DNA of 49,304 bases, from NCBI GenBank assembly GCA_017517135.1, contig JAFXAK010000039.1, forward strand, positions 1 to 49,304. Reading direction: 5' to 3'. The position numbers and the translations under genes were made by a program. The stretch is from Clostridia bacterium (GTDB lineage: Bacteria; Bacillota; Clostridia; Oscillospirales; Acutalibacteraceae). The notes under the pieces were generated by a model. It worked only from the letters and a program-made list of their open reading frames with translations, made no database searches and was not told where the DNA came from. Of this stretch, positions 17,164 to 25,105 are shown piece by piece. Every line of letters starts with the position of its first letter. Within the stretch, counting starts at the first letter, position 1.

Positions 17164-17826
17164 TTATTCAAATATATCCCACGGGAATTTATTTTCAGGG
17201 CTTGCCGTGAAGGTGAGCCTTTCTTTTGTTGTCGGATGGGTGAAGCTCAATGAACAGCTGAAAAGTCCGAGTGTGGGGATGTTATCTGCCGCACCGTATT
17301 TTCCGTCACCTAAAAGAGGCAATTTACGGGAGGCAAACTGTACTCTTATCTGATGTGTTCTGCCCGTGTGAAGTCTTATTTTAAGAAGGGAAAAGGTATC
17401 GGTTTCATTGGTGCATATTTTTATGAGTGTATATGTCAGCGATGCCTTCTTTACACCCTTTCGCTCTCTTTTCACAACATACGATTTGTTCTTTTTTGTG
17501 TCCCTGAACAGTAAATCCTCTAAAACCGCGGTTTTTTCTTCGGGTACACCGTGGATTATTGCTAAGTATTCCTTCTGAAAATTGTTCTGTGTTATTTCAT
17601 TTGAAAGAAATGCGGCAGCCGTCTTTGTTTTTGCGTAAACCATAATACCCGCGGTTGCCGTGTCCAGACGGTGTACGGGGAAAATCTGCGGATTTGTGAT
17701 ACCCTGATTTTCGCAATGCTTTATAAGCTCATTTACCATATCCCTTTTGTCAGGCCGTTCCTGCGAGGAAATACCGGCGGGCTTTATGCAGACGATTATC
17801 TGATTGTCTTCAAAAAGTAAGTTCAT
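17164..17826 (-). CDS. RluA-family RNA pseudouridine synthase
   Basis: Isomerises specific uridines in rRNA or tRNA. The 220-aa protein has the RluA catalytic motif HRLDTATAGIMVYAKT with the catalytic aspartate at D55, plus ENQIIV-like opening (FEDNQIIVCIKPAG), GRTHQIRVQFA and the C-terminal LGDGKYG. There is no S4 RNA-binding domain, so it is the short catalytic-only form. ATG at 17826 is preferred: CGGAGAA is 9 nt upstream and conserved sequence begins at once; the ATG at 17850 would add eight odd residues. The exact RNA target cannot be told from sequence. Confidence 0.92.
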   Translation of the reverse strand: MNLLFEDNQIIVCIKPAGISSQERPDKRDMVNELIKHCENQGITNPQIFPVHRLDTATAGIMVYAKTKTAAAFLSNEITQNNFQKEYLAIIHGVPEEKTAVLEDLLFRDTKKNKSYVVKRERKGVKKASLTYTLIKICTNETDTFSLLKIRLHTGRTHQIRVQFASRKLPLLGDGKYGAADNIPTLGLFSCSLSFTHPTTKERLTFTASPENKFPWDIFE

Positions 17827-18011
17827 AACAAGGTTCTCCGAAAAAAACATATAGTATTAATTATTTTATCGTAAAAGCAGTTTATATTCAAGAGCAGTTC
17901 ATATTTTTCTCTCTCAGAAAAATAAAATTCAGAAAATATTTATTTTTTTCATCACATTTGAGTTTTCTGTATGAAAAAATCGGAATTTAAGCGTGAAATG
18001 TTGTATGATTG

Positions 18012-18080
18012 TTACGAATGTGTTAATCTTTTGGAATGATTACGAATGTTATTGAAATTATTTTCAATTAATGATATTAT
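18012..18080 (+). promoter_or_regulatory. Promoter of the first small-peptide gene, with direct repeats and a palindrome
   Basis: TTGAAA (18052-18057) and TATTAT (18075-18080) with a 17-bp spacer. A 7-bp inverted repeat ATTGAAA-TTAT-TTTCAAT (18051-18068) covers the -35. Upstream, TTACGAATGT occurs twice as a direct repeat (18012-18021 and 18040-18049). Direct repeats just upstream of a -35 often mark an activator site. The rest of the gap back to 17827 is AT-rich with nothing else recognisable. Confidence 0.6.
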
Positions 18081-18132
18081 TATTGTGCAATATAGTTTTA
18101 TTGTGTATTACTATATTCCGGAGGTGAAATAA

Positions 18133-18291
18133 ATGGACGAAAATGCAACAGTTGTTACACAGGAGAATGTTGCTCCCGGCGCTGTATTGTCAGATTATGC
18201 TAAAATGATTGGCGATGCTATAAGTGATTTCACAGCAATTTTCCTTTGGCTTTTTGATAAAATCAAGGAGTTGTTTGCAAAAATCGGATAA
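18133..18291 (+). CDS. Small acidic amphipathic peptide, 52 aa
   Basis: A short gene with an excellent ribosome site (GGAGGTGAAATAA before ATG). The N-terminal 18 residues are polar (MDENATVVTQENVAPGAV), and the rest can form one long amphipathic helix: DYAKMIGDAISDFTAIFLWL, then FDKIKELFAKIG. Net charge is about -4. There is no double-glycine leader, no cysteine and no classical signal peptide. It is first of three similar tiny genes and has its own promoter. In size and helix character it recalls beta-type phenol-soluble modulins or leaderless bacteriocins, but this is only a likeness. Function unknown. Confidence 0.75.
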   Translation: MDENATVVTQENVAPGAVLSDYAKMIGDAISDFTAIFLWLFDKIKELFAKIG

Positions 18292-18324
18292 AAAGGTATC
18301 TTTTACTAAAAAGGAGGCATATTT

Positions 18325-18450
18325 ATGGAAGTAGCAGATTATATCCAAACATTTGTTAAAATGCTTGTTGAGATTATCAATGCCATAAAAAACTTCTTTA
18401 ATGCCACTAAAGGTGAAGAAGATACGGGCGAAGAAGATCAGAAAGCATAA
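18325..18450 (+). CDS. Small acidic amphipathic peptide, 41 aa
   Basis: AAGGAGG lies about 8 nt before the ATG. The peptide has a hydrophobic/amphipathic helix (DYIQTFVKMLVEIINAIKNF) and an acidic tail (ATKGEEDTGEEDQKA). It aligns without gaps to the 42-aa peptide gene at 18597 through YIQxFxxxLxxxxxxI and ATKxEE, so the two are paralogues. It is 33 bp after the 52-aa gene, probably on the same transcript, and ends before a strong terminator. Net charge about -5. Role unknown. Confidence 0.75.
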   Translation: MEVADYIQTFVKMLVEIINAIKNFFNATKGEEDTGEEDQKA

Positions 18451-18476
18451 AATTTCATAGCTTTTCAGCTAAAAAG

Positions 18477-18503
18477 ACCGACGCATAAGCGTCGGTTTTT
18501 TTT
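18477..18503 (+). terminator. Strong rho-independent terminator after second peptide gene
   Basis: Perfect 8-bp GC-rich stem (18477-18484/18489-18496) with a 4-nt ATAA loop and eight Ts. Confidence 0.92.
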
Positions 18504-18525
18504 CGCTCAAAATAAATTTTAATAC

Positions 18526-18554
18526 TTGAAAATTGCAGATGTGTGTGTTAATAT
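18526..18554 (+). promoter_or_regulatory. SigA-type promoter of the third peptide gene
   Basis: TTGAAA (18526-18531) and TAATAT (18549-18554) with a 17-bp spacer, directly after the previous terminator and 42 bp before the ATG. Confidence 0.7.
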
Positions 18555-18596
18555 AATAATGATGAAAAATATTTTTTTTTGAAAGAGGTGAAATAA

Positions 18597-18725
18597 ATGT
18601 ACGATTCAGATTACGGCTACATTCAGAATTTCATTGATTACCTTATGCAGTTTTTCTATATGATTATGGATCTCCTCGGTCTTGCTACCAAGGAAGAGGA
18701 TGAAACCGCTGCAGCAAACGAATAA
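18597..18725 (+). CDS. Small acidic amphipathic peptide, 42 aa
   Basis: Paralogue of the 41-aa peptide (shared YIQxF, ATKEED). The helix is strongly hydrophobic and aromatic (YIQNFIDYLMQFFYMIMDLL) and the tail acidic; net charge about -8. The 15 bases GAGGTGAAATAAATG around the start are identical to those of the 52-aa gene at 18133, which suggests duplication of the whole translation start. It has its own promoter and terminator, so it can be expressed apart from the other two. Probably membrane-associated; function unknown. Confidence 0.75.
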   Translation: MYDSDYGYIQNFIDYLMQFFYMIMDLLGLATKEEDETAAANE

Positions 18726-18739
18726 TCTGTAAAAAAGAA

Positions 18740-18783
18740 ATGAGCTGTTTCACTTTTGTTGTGAAGCAGCTCATATTTTTTTT
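18740..18783. terminator. Bidirectional terminator between third peptide gene and clpX
   Basis: ATGAGCTG (18740-18747) pairs with CAGCTCAT (18767-18774), extended by TTCAC/GTGAA, with T-runs on both sides. Confidence 0.85.
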
Positions 18784-20071
18784 ATGCTATTGTAGGCTTG
18801 CTTGCTGTTTTAGGAGCAAGACGGGCGGGATTTTTCTGTATAAGAGGTATTTCGGAATCGGTAACACATTCCTTTGTTACCGTTATCTTTTCGATTGAAG
18901 GATCGGAGGGGGATGTGAACATCACGGGAAGAAGCACCTTCTCCATAATTGAACGCAGACCTCTTGCACCTGTTTTCTTTTCGAGAGCTTCCTTTGCTAC
19001 CTCTCTCAAAGCATCATCTGTGAATTCAAGCTCAACGCCGTCAATGGAGAAAAGTCCCTGATACTGCTTGACGATAGCATTTTTAGGCTCTTTAAGAATT
19101 CTGATAAGAGCCTCCTCGTTGAGTGACTGCAAAGCGGTAAGCACGGGAAGTCTGCCCACAAGCTCGGGGATAAGACCGAACTTTACAAGGTCCTGAGGAA
19201 TAACCTTGCTCATAATTGTATCGTTCTGCAGCTCGGATTTGAGCACAATTTCGGAGTCAAAGCCTAAAACAGAGTTGCCCGAACGCTTTTCAATAATTTT
19301 TTCGATACCGTCAAAAGCACCGCCGCAGATGAAGAGAATGTTTGTTGTGTCTATCTGTATAAATTCCTGCTGAGGATGCTTTCTGCCGCCCTGGGGAGGG
19401 ACATTTGCAACCGTACCCTCAAGAATTTTAAGAAGAGCCTGCTGAACACCCTCACCGCTTACATCTCTTGTGATGGATGTGTTTTCGCTTCTTCTTGAAA
19501 TCTTGTCAATTTCGTCAACATAGATAATGCCTCTTTCAGCCTTTTCTATATCAAAATCGGCAGCCTGGATAAGACGAAGCAGTATGTTTTCAACATCCTC
19601 ACCGACATAGCCCGCTTCCGTGAGTGTTGTTGCATCTGCTATTGCAAAGGGAACATCAAGAGTTTTTGCAAGTGTCTGAGCAAGGAAGGTTTTTCCTACA
19701 CCCGTGGGGCCTAAAAGCAGAACATTGCTCTTCTGGATATCAACATCGGTTTTTGCCTTGCGGTAAATTCTCTTGTAGTGATTGTATACTGCAACGGAAA
19801 GCGCGATTTTAGCCTGCTCCTGACCGATTACATATTCATCAAGCTTTGCTTTTATTTCCTGCGGCTTGGGAAGAATTTTGGGTGACGCTGCTTTTTTGCC
19901 CGTTTTTCTTGACGGACTTTCTCCTCCCTCTAAAATGGAACGGCAGCTGTCTATACATTCATCACAGATAAAAGCATCTGCACCCTGAATAAGCATTGAA
20001 ACCTGATCCTGCGTTCTTCCGCAGAATGAACAGCAATACTGCTTGTTTTTGGGATCATCGTATTTAGCCAA
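18782..20071 (-). CDS. clpX: ATP-dependent Clp protease ATP-binding subunit ClpX
   Basis: AAA+ unfoldase that feeds tagged proteins to ClpP. The 429-aa protein has the N-terminal C4 zinc finger (C14, C17, C36, C39), Walker A GPTGVGKT (121-128), Walker B IIYVDEID (182-189), the GYVGEDVE pore-1 loop, and the IGF-type ClpP loop region near NSVLGFDSE. The end of the protein is basic ([13 protein letters not shown]). It lies 17 bp after clpP, forming one operon in the usual tig-clpP-clpX order. Confidence 0.98.
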   Translation of the reverse strand: MAKYDDPKNKQYCCSFCGRTQDQVSMLIQGADAFICDECIDSCRSILEGGESPSRKTGKKAASPKILPKPQEIKAKLDEYVIGQEQAKIALSVAVYNHYKRIYRKAKTDVDIQKSNVLLLGPTGVGKTFLAQTLAKTLDVPFAIADATTLTEAGYVGEDVENILLRLIQAADFDIEKAERGIIYVDEIDKISRRSENTSITRDVSGEGVQQALLKILEGTVANVPPQGGRKHPQQEFIQIDTTNILFICGGAFDGIEKIIEKRSGNSVLGFDSEIVLKSELQNDTIMSKVIPQDLVKFGLIPELVGRLPVLTALQSLNEEALIRILKEPKNAIVKQYQGLFSIDGVELEFTDDALREVAKEALEKKTGARGLRSIMEKVLLPVMFTSPSDPSIEKITVTKECVTDSEIPLIQKNPARLAPKTASKPTIA

Positions 20072-20088
20072 TTGGATTTTCCTCCGAT

Positions 20089-20688
20089 TTATCTTTTGGT
20101 AATAACTCTGTCAACAAGACCGTATTCCATAGCCTGCTGTGCGCTCATAAAGTTATCACGGTCTGTATCTCTCTCAATAACCTCAATGGGCTTGCCTGTT
20201 TCTTCGGCAAGTATTCTGTTGATTTTGTTCTTGATAAGAGTGATGTGGTCAGCAGCAATTTTCATATCGCTTGCCTGTCCCTGCATACCGCCCAAGGGCT
20301 GATGAATCATAATTTCACTGTTGGGGAGAGCGAGTCTCTTTCCGGGTGTGCCTGCCGCAAGAAGGAATGCACCCATACTTGCTGCCATACCCATACAGAT
20401 TGTTGAAACATCACATTTGATGTAATTCATTGTGTCAAAAATAGCAAAGCCTGCGGAAACAGAGCCGCCGGGGGAGTTGATGTAAAGAGAGATGTCTTTT
20501 TCGGGGTCCTGACCTTCAAGGAAAAGGAGCTGTGCAACAACAAGACTTGCTGTTACATCATTGATTTCCTCGGAAAGAACAATAATTCTGTCGTTGAGAA
20601 GTCTTGAAAAAATATCATAGGCTCTTTCGCCTCTGTTGGTCTGCTCAATAACTGTGGGAACTAAAGACATATAAGGGTTGAATGACAT
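20089..20688 (-). CDS. clpP: ATP-dependent Clp protease proteolytic subunit
   Basis: Serine protease that forms the double seven-subunit barrel. 199 aa, normal length. The catalytic serine is in GMAASMGAF (S104) and the histidine in IMIHQPLGG (H129); the oxyanion region [10 protein letters not shown] is intact. GGAGG is 9 nt before the ATG. It lies between tig (100 bp upstream, behind a terminator) and clpX (17 bp downstream). Confidence 0.98.
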   Translation of the reverse strand: MSFNPYMSLVPTVIEQTNRGERAYDIFSRLLNDRIIVLSEEINDVTASLVVAQLLFLEGQDPEKDISLYINSPGGSVSAGFAIFDTMNYIKCDVSTICMGMAASMGAFLLAAGTPGKRLALPNSEIMIHQPLGGMQGQASDMKIAADHITLIKNKINRILAEETGKPIEVIERDTDRDNFMSAQQAMEYGLVDRVITKR

Positions 20689-20734
20689 AATAAATCCTCC
20701 TTGGGATGGTAAAATTTCCCTGATAATGAGATAA

Positions 20735-20765
20735 AAAACGGTCGGTAAATTTTCCCGACCGTTTT
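20735..20765 (-). terminator. Terminator between tig and clpP
   Basis: AAAACGGTCGG (20735-20745) pairs with CCGACCGTTTT (20755-20765), with a further T-run on the minus strand. It would partly uncouple clpP-clpX from tig; I see no clear promoter in the 46 bp before clpP, so read-through is likely. Confidence 0.8.
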
Positions 20766-20788
20766 AATGATTGACAACTTAATAAAAA

Positions 20789-22180
20789 TTATTCAGCGTC
20801 CTGAGTGTTTGCTTCTTCGGCGGGAGCTTCTTCTTTAGCAGCAGCCTTTTTCTTTGTTGCTGTTTTCTTTGCAGGAGCCTTTTTCTTAGCCTTGGGAGCT
20901 TCTTCAGCTTCAGCTACTGCAGAGTCTGTTACTATAGCGGAAGCCTTTCTTGCACAAAGCTCTTTCTTTACTGTGTCAGCTGTGATAGCCTTTTTAACGG
21001 TATCAGCGTCAACAGAGTATCTTTCAGCCATAGCTGTGTATTCAGTCTCAACATCCTCGTCTGATACTTCAACATTTTCAAGCTGAGCAATCTTTTCAAG
21101 AGCAAGCTGAATCTTAACTTCCTTTTCGGCAGCGCCCTTGTAGTTTTCCATCATACTCTCAACTGTCATACCGAGGTACTGAAGGTATGTTTCAAAGGGA
21201 ATACCCTGAGATTCAACATTGTATCTGAATTCGGAAACCATATTTTCAGCAGTTCTCTTTACCATAGCTTCGGGAATTTCGTCTGTTACAAGCTCAGCTA
21301 ACTTATCGAATACTTCGTTTTCAAAGTTTCTCTTTGCTGCAGCTTCCTTCTGTTCGGTAAGAGTTTTTCTGATATCAGCCTTGAGCTCGTCAAGAGTATC
21401 GAATTCGCTTATATCCTTAACAAATTCGTCATCGAGTACGGGAAGCTCCTTAGCCTTGATAGCGTGAAGCTTGATTTTGAAAACAGCATCCTTGTCTGCA
21501 AGCTCGGGTGTGTATTCTGAGGGGAACCTGACATTTACATCAAATTCTTCACCGATTGTGTGACCGATGATCTGATCCTCAAAGCCGGGGATGAAGGAGC
21601 CTGAACCGATTTCGAGCTCGTGCTCTTCAGCCTTGCCGCCGTCAAAAGCAACACCGTCAACAAAGCCTTCAAAGTCGATAACAGCGATATCGCCGTTTGC
21701 AACTGCTCTGTCCTCAACAGTGATGATTCTTGCGTTAGCTTCAACCTTTCTTGTAAGGTCAGCTTCAACTTCTTCGTCTGTTACTGTTGCGTCTGCCTTC
21801 TTTGCTGTGATGCCCTTGTAGCCGTCAATTGTGATTTCGGGCTTTACTGTTACCTTGCAGGAAAGGCTTACACCTTCCTTGCCGATTGATTTGATATCAA
21901 AATCAAAGGGATTGTCTACGGGATCGATTTTAGCTTCTTCCAATGCTGCTTCGTAAGCTTCGGGGAAAGCGATGTCGAGAGCGGTATCATAGAAAACTGA
22001 TTCGCCGTACATCTTTTCGATCATAGCCTTGGGAGCCTTGCCCTTTCTGAAGCCGGGAACATTGATGGAATTCTTTTCTTTGTGGTAGGCCTTTGTTACG
22101 GCTGCAGCAAAGCTTTCAGCGGAAATGGAAAGCTCAACCGTAAATTCGTTCTTGCCTGTTTTTTCAGCGGATACTAACAT
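20789..22180 (-). CDS. tig: Trigger factor (ribosome-associated chaperone and prolyl isomerase) with basic C-terminal extension
   Basis: Folds nascent chains at the ribosome exit. The N-terminal ribosome-binding domain has the signature FRKGKAPKAMIEK. The central FKBP-like isomerase domain covers about 160-245 (DIAVIDFEGFVDGVAFDGG, GSFIPGFEDQIIGH), and the helical C-terminal domain follows. The final 42 or so residues are an unusual low-complexity tail of alternating K/A and E/A (AKKKAPAKKTATKKKAAAKE), histone-H1-like in composition and absent from E. coli trigger factor. Good GGAGG site and an extended -10 promoter lie upstream. Confidence 0.97.
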   Translation of the reverse strand: MLVSAEKTGKNEFTVELSISAESFAAAVTKAYHKEKNSINVPGFRKGKAPKAMIEKMYGESVFYDTALDIAFPEAYEAALEEAKIDPVDNPFDFDIKSIGKEGVSLSCKVTVKPEITIDGYKGITAKKADATVTDEEVEADLTRKVEANARIITVEDRAVANGDIAVIDFEGFVDGVAFDGGKAEEHELEIGSGSFIPGFEDQIIGHTIGEEFDVNVRFPSEYTPELADKDAVFKIKLHAIKAKELPVLDDEFVKDISEFDTLDELKADIRKTLTEQKEAAAKRNFENEVFDKLAELVTDEIPEAMVKRTAENMVSEFRYNVESQGIPFETYLQYLGMTVESMMENYKGAAEKEVKIQLALEKIAQLENVEVSDEDVETEYTAMAERYSVDADTVKKAITADTVKKELCARKASAIVTDSAVAEAEEAPKAKKKAPAKKTATKKKAAAKEEAPAEEANTQDAE

Positions 22181-22218
22181 TTAAATTTCCTCCTATAGTC
22201 TATTAAGACATTTGTATT

Positions 22219-22227
22219 ATTATACCA
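22219..22227 (-). promoter_or_regulatory. Extended -10 promoter element of tig
   Basis: On the minus strand TGG precedes a perfect TATAAT (22219-22224); the -35 is weak. It lies about 40 bp before the tig ATG. The rest of the 141-bp gap is AT-rich. Confidence 0.55.
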
Positions 22228-22321
22228 AGTGAAAAATAAAATTGCTATAGTTTTTTTACGAAAATATAATTAATTATTTTAAAATTAATACCCGATTTTT
22301 GGGCAGAATGTAAAAAATAAG

Positions 22322-23011
22322 CTACAGCATAACCTTTTTCGGGCAAAATTCAAGAAAATCGGCAGAAACAAGGGAAAACTTTATATTGTCATATTCAAAC
22401 AATGAAAATCTGCCCGTGCGTTCTGCGTGGATGTGTCCGAAATAACAGCGTGTTATCCCCTCGGACTTGAGAACGGAAAAAATTTCATCGCATACCTTGC
22501 CATCGTAAACGGCGGGGTAGTGAAGAAAGGCAACGGGAGTGCCGCCGAGCTCTTTTGCCGCTTTTACGGATGTCAGCAGTCTGCCCGATTCTCTTTTCAG
22601 CACCTTTTCAACATCCTCGCTTTCGGAATCGAAAAACCAGCCTCTTGTGCCGCACACGGCATAGTCACCGCAGCGGTAGGCATTGTTGAAAAGGAATTTT
22701 ATTGTGTTGAAATTGTTTTCGTCGAGAAACATCTGCATTTTTCTCAGAGTTCCCCACCAGTAGTCGTGATTGCCCTTGCCGATGATTTTTGTGCCGGGGA
22801 GTGCGTTCAGAAACTCAAAATCCTTTTTTGCTTCTTCCAGCGACATCGCCCATGAGATATCTCCGGGAATAACAACAAAATCATCATCGGTTATGAGTGC
22901 TTTCCATTGACTTTCAAGGCGTTTTTCATAATCCGTCCAGCCTCTGAAAATGTCCATAGGCTTGTCGGTGCCGAAGGACAGATGAGGGTCCGAGATAACA
23001 TATAATGACAT
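22322..23011 (-). CDS. Calcineurin-like metallophosphoesterase
   Basis: Two-metal phosphoesterase, 229 aa, no signal peptide. Motifs in order: SDPHL (D-x-H, 7-11), PGDISWAM (GD), GKGNHDYWWG (GNHD), FLHYPAV (H), and FGHIHAERTG (GHxH). All metal ligands are present, so it should be active. Related small cytosolic phosphoesterases act on nucleotides or phosphoproteins; the substrate is not predictable. It stands alone between tig and a divergently read DUF1540 gene. Confidence 0.9.
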   Translation of the reverse strand: MSLYVISDPHLSFGTDKPMDIFRGWTDYEKRLESQWKALITDDDFVVIPGDISWAMSLEEAKKDFEFLNALPGTKIIGKGNHDYWWGTLRKMQMFLDENNFNTIKFLFNNAYRCGDYAVCGTRGWFFDSESEDVEKVLKRESGRLLTSVKAAKELGGTPVAFLHYPAVYDGKVCDEIFSVLKSEGITRCYFGHIHAERTGRFSLFEYDNIKFSLVSADFLEFCPKKVML

Positions 23012-23062
23012 AATTGCCTCACAAATATGAAAAATTTGCTATGAATTAAATTTCTGAGATTA

Positions 23063-23090
23063 CTCAAACTGTAAGTGAGGTCAGTTTGAG
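23063..23090. promoter_or_regulatory. Perfect 9-bp inverted repeat upstream of the phosphoesterase gene
   Basis: CTCAAACTG (23063-23071) and CAGTTTGAG (23082-23090), 10-bp spacer, in the intergenic region between divergent genes. There is no T-run, so an operator is more likely than a terminator. The remaining 157 bp to the DUF1540 gene shows only a weak CCG/CGG palindrome near 23115-23135. Confidence 0.4.
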
Positions 23091-23247
23091 CACCGCTTAT
23101 CCGATTGTATATTCCGGTGTGCATACGGAAATATGCTGATTTAGTACCGTTTTTTGTTTTTTCATATGATTTACGAGAAAGCATTTCCCGATACTTAAAT
23201 TTGTTTATCCGGCTGACCTTATATTTTGTCAGGAGAAGTGAAATAAA

Positions 23248-23427
23248 ATGGACAAACAGATTAAAGAAATCAAGAATATCAAGTGTGATGTAAAGAACTG
23301 TGTATATCACACCGGTGACAGCAAGTGTATGGCAGGAAATATTCAGATAGGCTCTCAGAATGCCTGCTCATGTGCAGAAACTGTCTGTGCAACCTTTGAG
23401 CTCAATTCGGACGCTAAAAAGTATTAA
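23248..23427 (+). CDS. DUF1540 cysteine-rich small protein
   Basis: A 59-aa protein with the DUF1540 pattern: IKCDVKNCVYHTGDSKC then NACSCAETVCATFE, giving six conserved cysteines and a histidine that look like metal ligands. Such proteins are common in spore-forming Clostridia; the function is unknown. AGGAGAAG lies before the ATG. The stop overlaps the stop of the convergent thrC by 4 bp. Confidence 0.88.
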   Translation: MDKQIKEIKNIKCDVKNCVYHTGDSKCMAGNIQIGSQNACSCAETVCATFELNSDAKKY

Positions 23428-24923
23428 GCATTAATATTAAGCAGCTTGAATACCTCTTTGGTCATATCCTCTTTATTGCAGATGCCCTTGAAGACAGGCT
23501 CCTTACCCTTAAGACCGGCAAGCTGTGAGGGAGCCTTGACGGAAGTTATCTGCTGAAGCTCATCAACCATACCGAATTCATCGGCAGCGGAGTATTTTTC
23601 ATCAGTAACAGCGCCTAAAACAGCCTGAGAGAATTTATAGGGGTTAGCGGTTGAAGCGATAACGGTGGGAGTCAGATCCCCTGTCTTTTCCTTGTATTCA
23701 TTGTAAACCGCAACTGCAACTGCTGTGTGAGTATCGCAAAGATAGTTGTTTTCTTTCCAGACCTTTGCGATGGTTTCTTTAGTTTTGTTATCATCGCATT
23801 TGCCTGCTGAGAAAACGCTCTTGATTTTTGCGAGTGTTTCCTCACTTACGGTGTATTCACCCTTTTCGGAAAGAGAAGAGAAAAGAGTATTTATTGTATC
23901 GCTGTTTTCACCGCAGATGTGGAAGAGCAGTCTTTCGAGGTTTGAAGAAATGAGTATATCCATAGAGGGAGATACGGTTGTGTGGAAGGGACGCACACGG
24001 TTATAGTGACCTTCGGTTAAGAATTCGGTCAGAACATCATTTGCGTTTGAAGCGCAGATAAGACGGTTTACGGGAAGTCCCATTTCCATGGCATAGTATG
24101 CAGCGAGAATGTTGCCGAAGTTACCTGTGGGAACGGTGAAGTTTACTTTTTCGCCGTTTCTCACCTTGCCGCCTGCAACCATATCTGCATAAGCGGAGAA
24201 ATAGTATACAATCTGAGGAACAAGTCTGCCCCAGTTGATTGAGTTGGCAGAGGAGAAAGCAAGGTTATGCTTGAGAAGCTCTGCTTTTATGTTTTCATCT
24301 GTAAAAATCTTTTTAACACCTGTCTGAGCATCGTCAAAGTTGCCGTAGATAGCACAAACGCCGACATTATTACCCTCCTGGGTAGTCATCTGCAGCTTCT
24401 GCATGGGGCTGACACCGTCATTGGGATAGAATACCAAAATTCTTGTGCCGTCAACATCTCTGAAGCCCTCAAGAGCTGCCTTGCCCGTGTCACCGCTTGT
24501 TGCAACAAGGATAACAATTTCCTGCTCGGGTGCGGTTTTCTTTACGGATTTTGTGAGAAGATAGGGAAGAAGCTGTAATGCCATATCCTTGAATGCACAG
24601 GTAGGGCCGTGCCAGAGCTCAAGAATTGATGCTGTGTCTGTAAGAGAAACAACGGGAGCTACCTTTTCGTGTGAAAAGCCTGTTGAATATGCTCCGTCGG
24701 TACAGAAATCTATTTCTTCCTTTGTGAAATCGGTGAGGAAGAGGGAGAGAACCTGACGCGCACGGTCAATATATGACTTGGAAATGAGCTCTTCGATAAA
24801 ATCTGGTGTGATTTTCGGCAGACTTGTGGGCACAAAAAGTCCTCCGTCTGTTGAAATTCCTTTTGTTATAGCCTCGGCAGAGGTTACCGAGAGAGTGTTG
24901 TTACGGGTGGATGTATAATTCAT
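23424..24923 (-). CDS. thrC: Threonine synthase
   Basis: PLP-dependent enzyme converting O-phosphohomoserine to threonine in the cytosol. The 499-aa protein is of the longer fungal/E. coli-like class. YTSTRNN at the start and the PLP-lysine motif HGPTCAFKDMALQ (Lys112) are clear, as are ATSGDTGKAALEGF (cofactor phosphate binding) and SPSMDILISSNLERLLF. AGGAGG precedes the ATG. It has its own promoter and no other threonine gene beside it. No T-box leader is visible in the short upstream gap. Confidence 0.97.
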   Translation of the reverse strand: MNYTSTRNNTLSVTSAEAITKGISTDGGLFVPTSLPKITPDFIEELISKSYIDRARQVLSLFLTDFTKEEIDFCTDGAYSTGFSHEKVAPVVSLTDTASILELWHGPTCAFKDMALQLLPYLLTKSVKKTAPEQEIVILVATSGDTGKAALEGFRDVDGTRILVFYPNDGVSPMQKLQMTTQEGNNVGVCAIYGNFDDAQTGVKKIFTDENIKAELLKHNLAFSSANSINWGRLVPQIVYYFSAYADMVAGGKVRNGEKVNFTVPTGNFGNILAAYYAMEMGLPVNRLICASNANDVLTEFLTEGHYNRVRPFHTTVSPSMDILISSNLERLLFHICGENSDTINTLFSSLSEKGEYTVSEETLAKIKSVFSAGKCDDNKTKETIAKVWKENNYLCDTHTAVAVAVYNEYKEKTGDLTPTVIASTANPYKFSQAVLGAVTDEKYSAADEFGMVDELQQITSVKAPSQLAGLKGKEPVFKGICNKEDMTKEVFKLLNINA

Positions 24924-24952
24924 AATTTACCTCCTGAAAAAATGTTCTATAT

Positions 24953-24981
24953 ATTTTATCAAAAGTACAGCGGATTGTAAA
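24953..24981 (-). promoter_or_regulatory. SigA-type promoter of thrC
   Basis: On the minus strand TTTACA (24976-24981) and TAAAAT (24953-24958) with a 17-bp spacer, about 30 bp before the ATG. Confidence 0.65.
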
Positions 24982-25052
24982 TAGTTTTTATGCCGAAATA
25001 CACCTGTATTTTTATATTTTTTCACTTAATTATTTGAAAATAATAAAAACAG

Positions 25053-25082
25053 TTGATTTGATAAGCACTTCTGTGTTAGAAT
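25053..25082 (+). promoter_or_regulatory. Probable promoter of tldD-tldE
   Basis: TTGATT (25053-25058) and TAGAAT (25077-25082) with an 18-bp spacer, 24 bp before the tldD ATG. Confidence 0.5.
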
Positions 25083-25105
25083 AATCGAATACGGAGGCTG
25101 ATAGT

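Noticed and set aside
17988-18059. 22-codon frame (MKKSEFKREMLYDCYECVNL) before the peptide genes
   Set aside because: No ribosome site, and it overlaps the direct repeats of the promoter region, so it is probably chance.
18133-18450. Classical class II bacteriocin precursors
   Set aside because: No double-glycine leader, net negative charge and no adjacent peptidase-containing ABC transporter.
24924-25105. T-box riboswitch before thrC
   Set aside because: The leader is too short and shows no T-box motif or stem structure.
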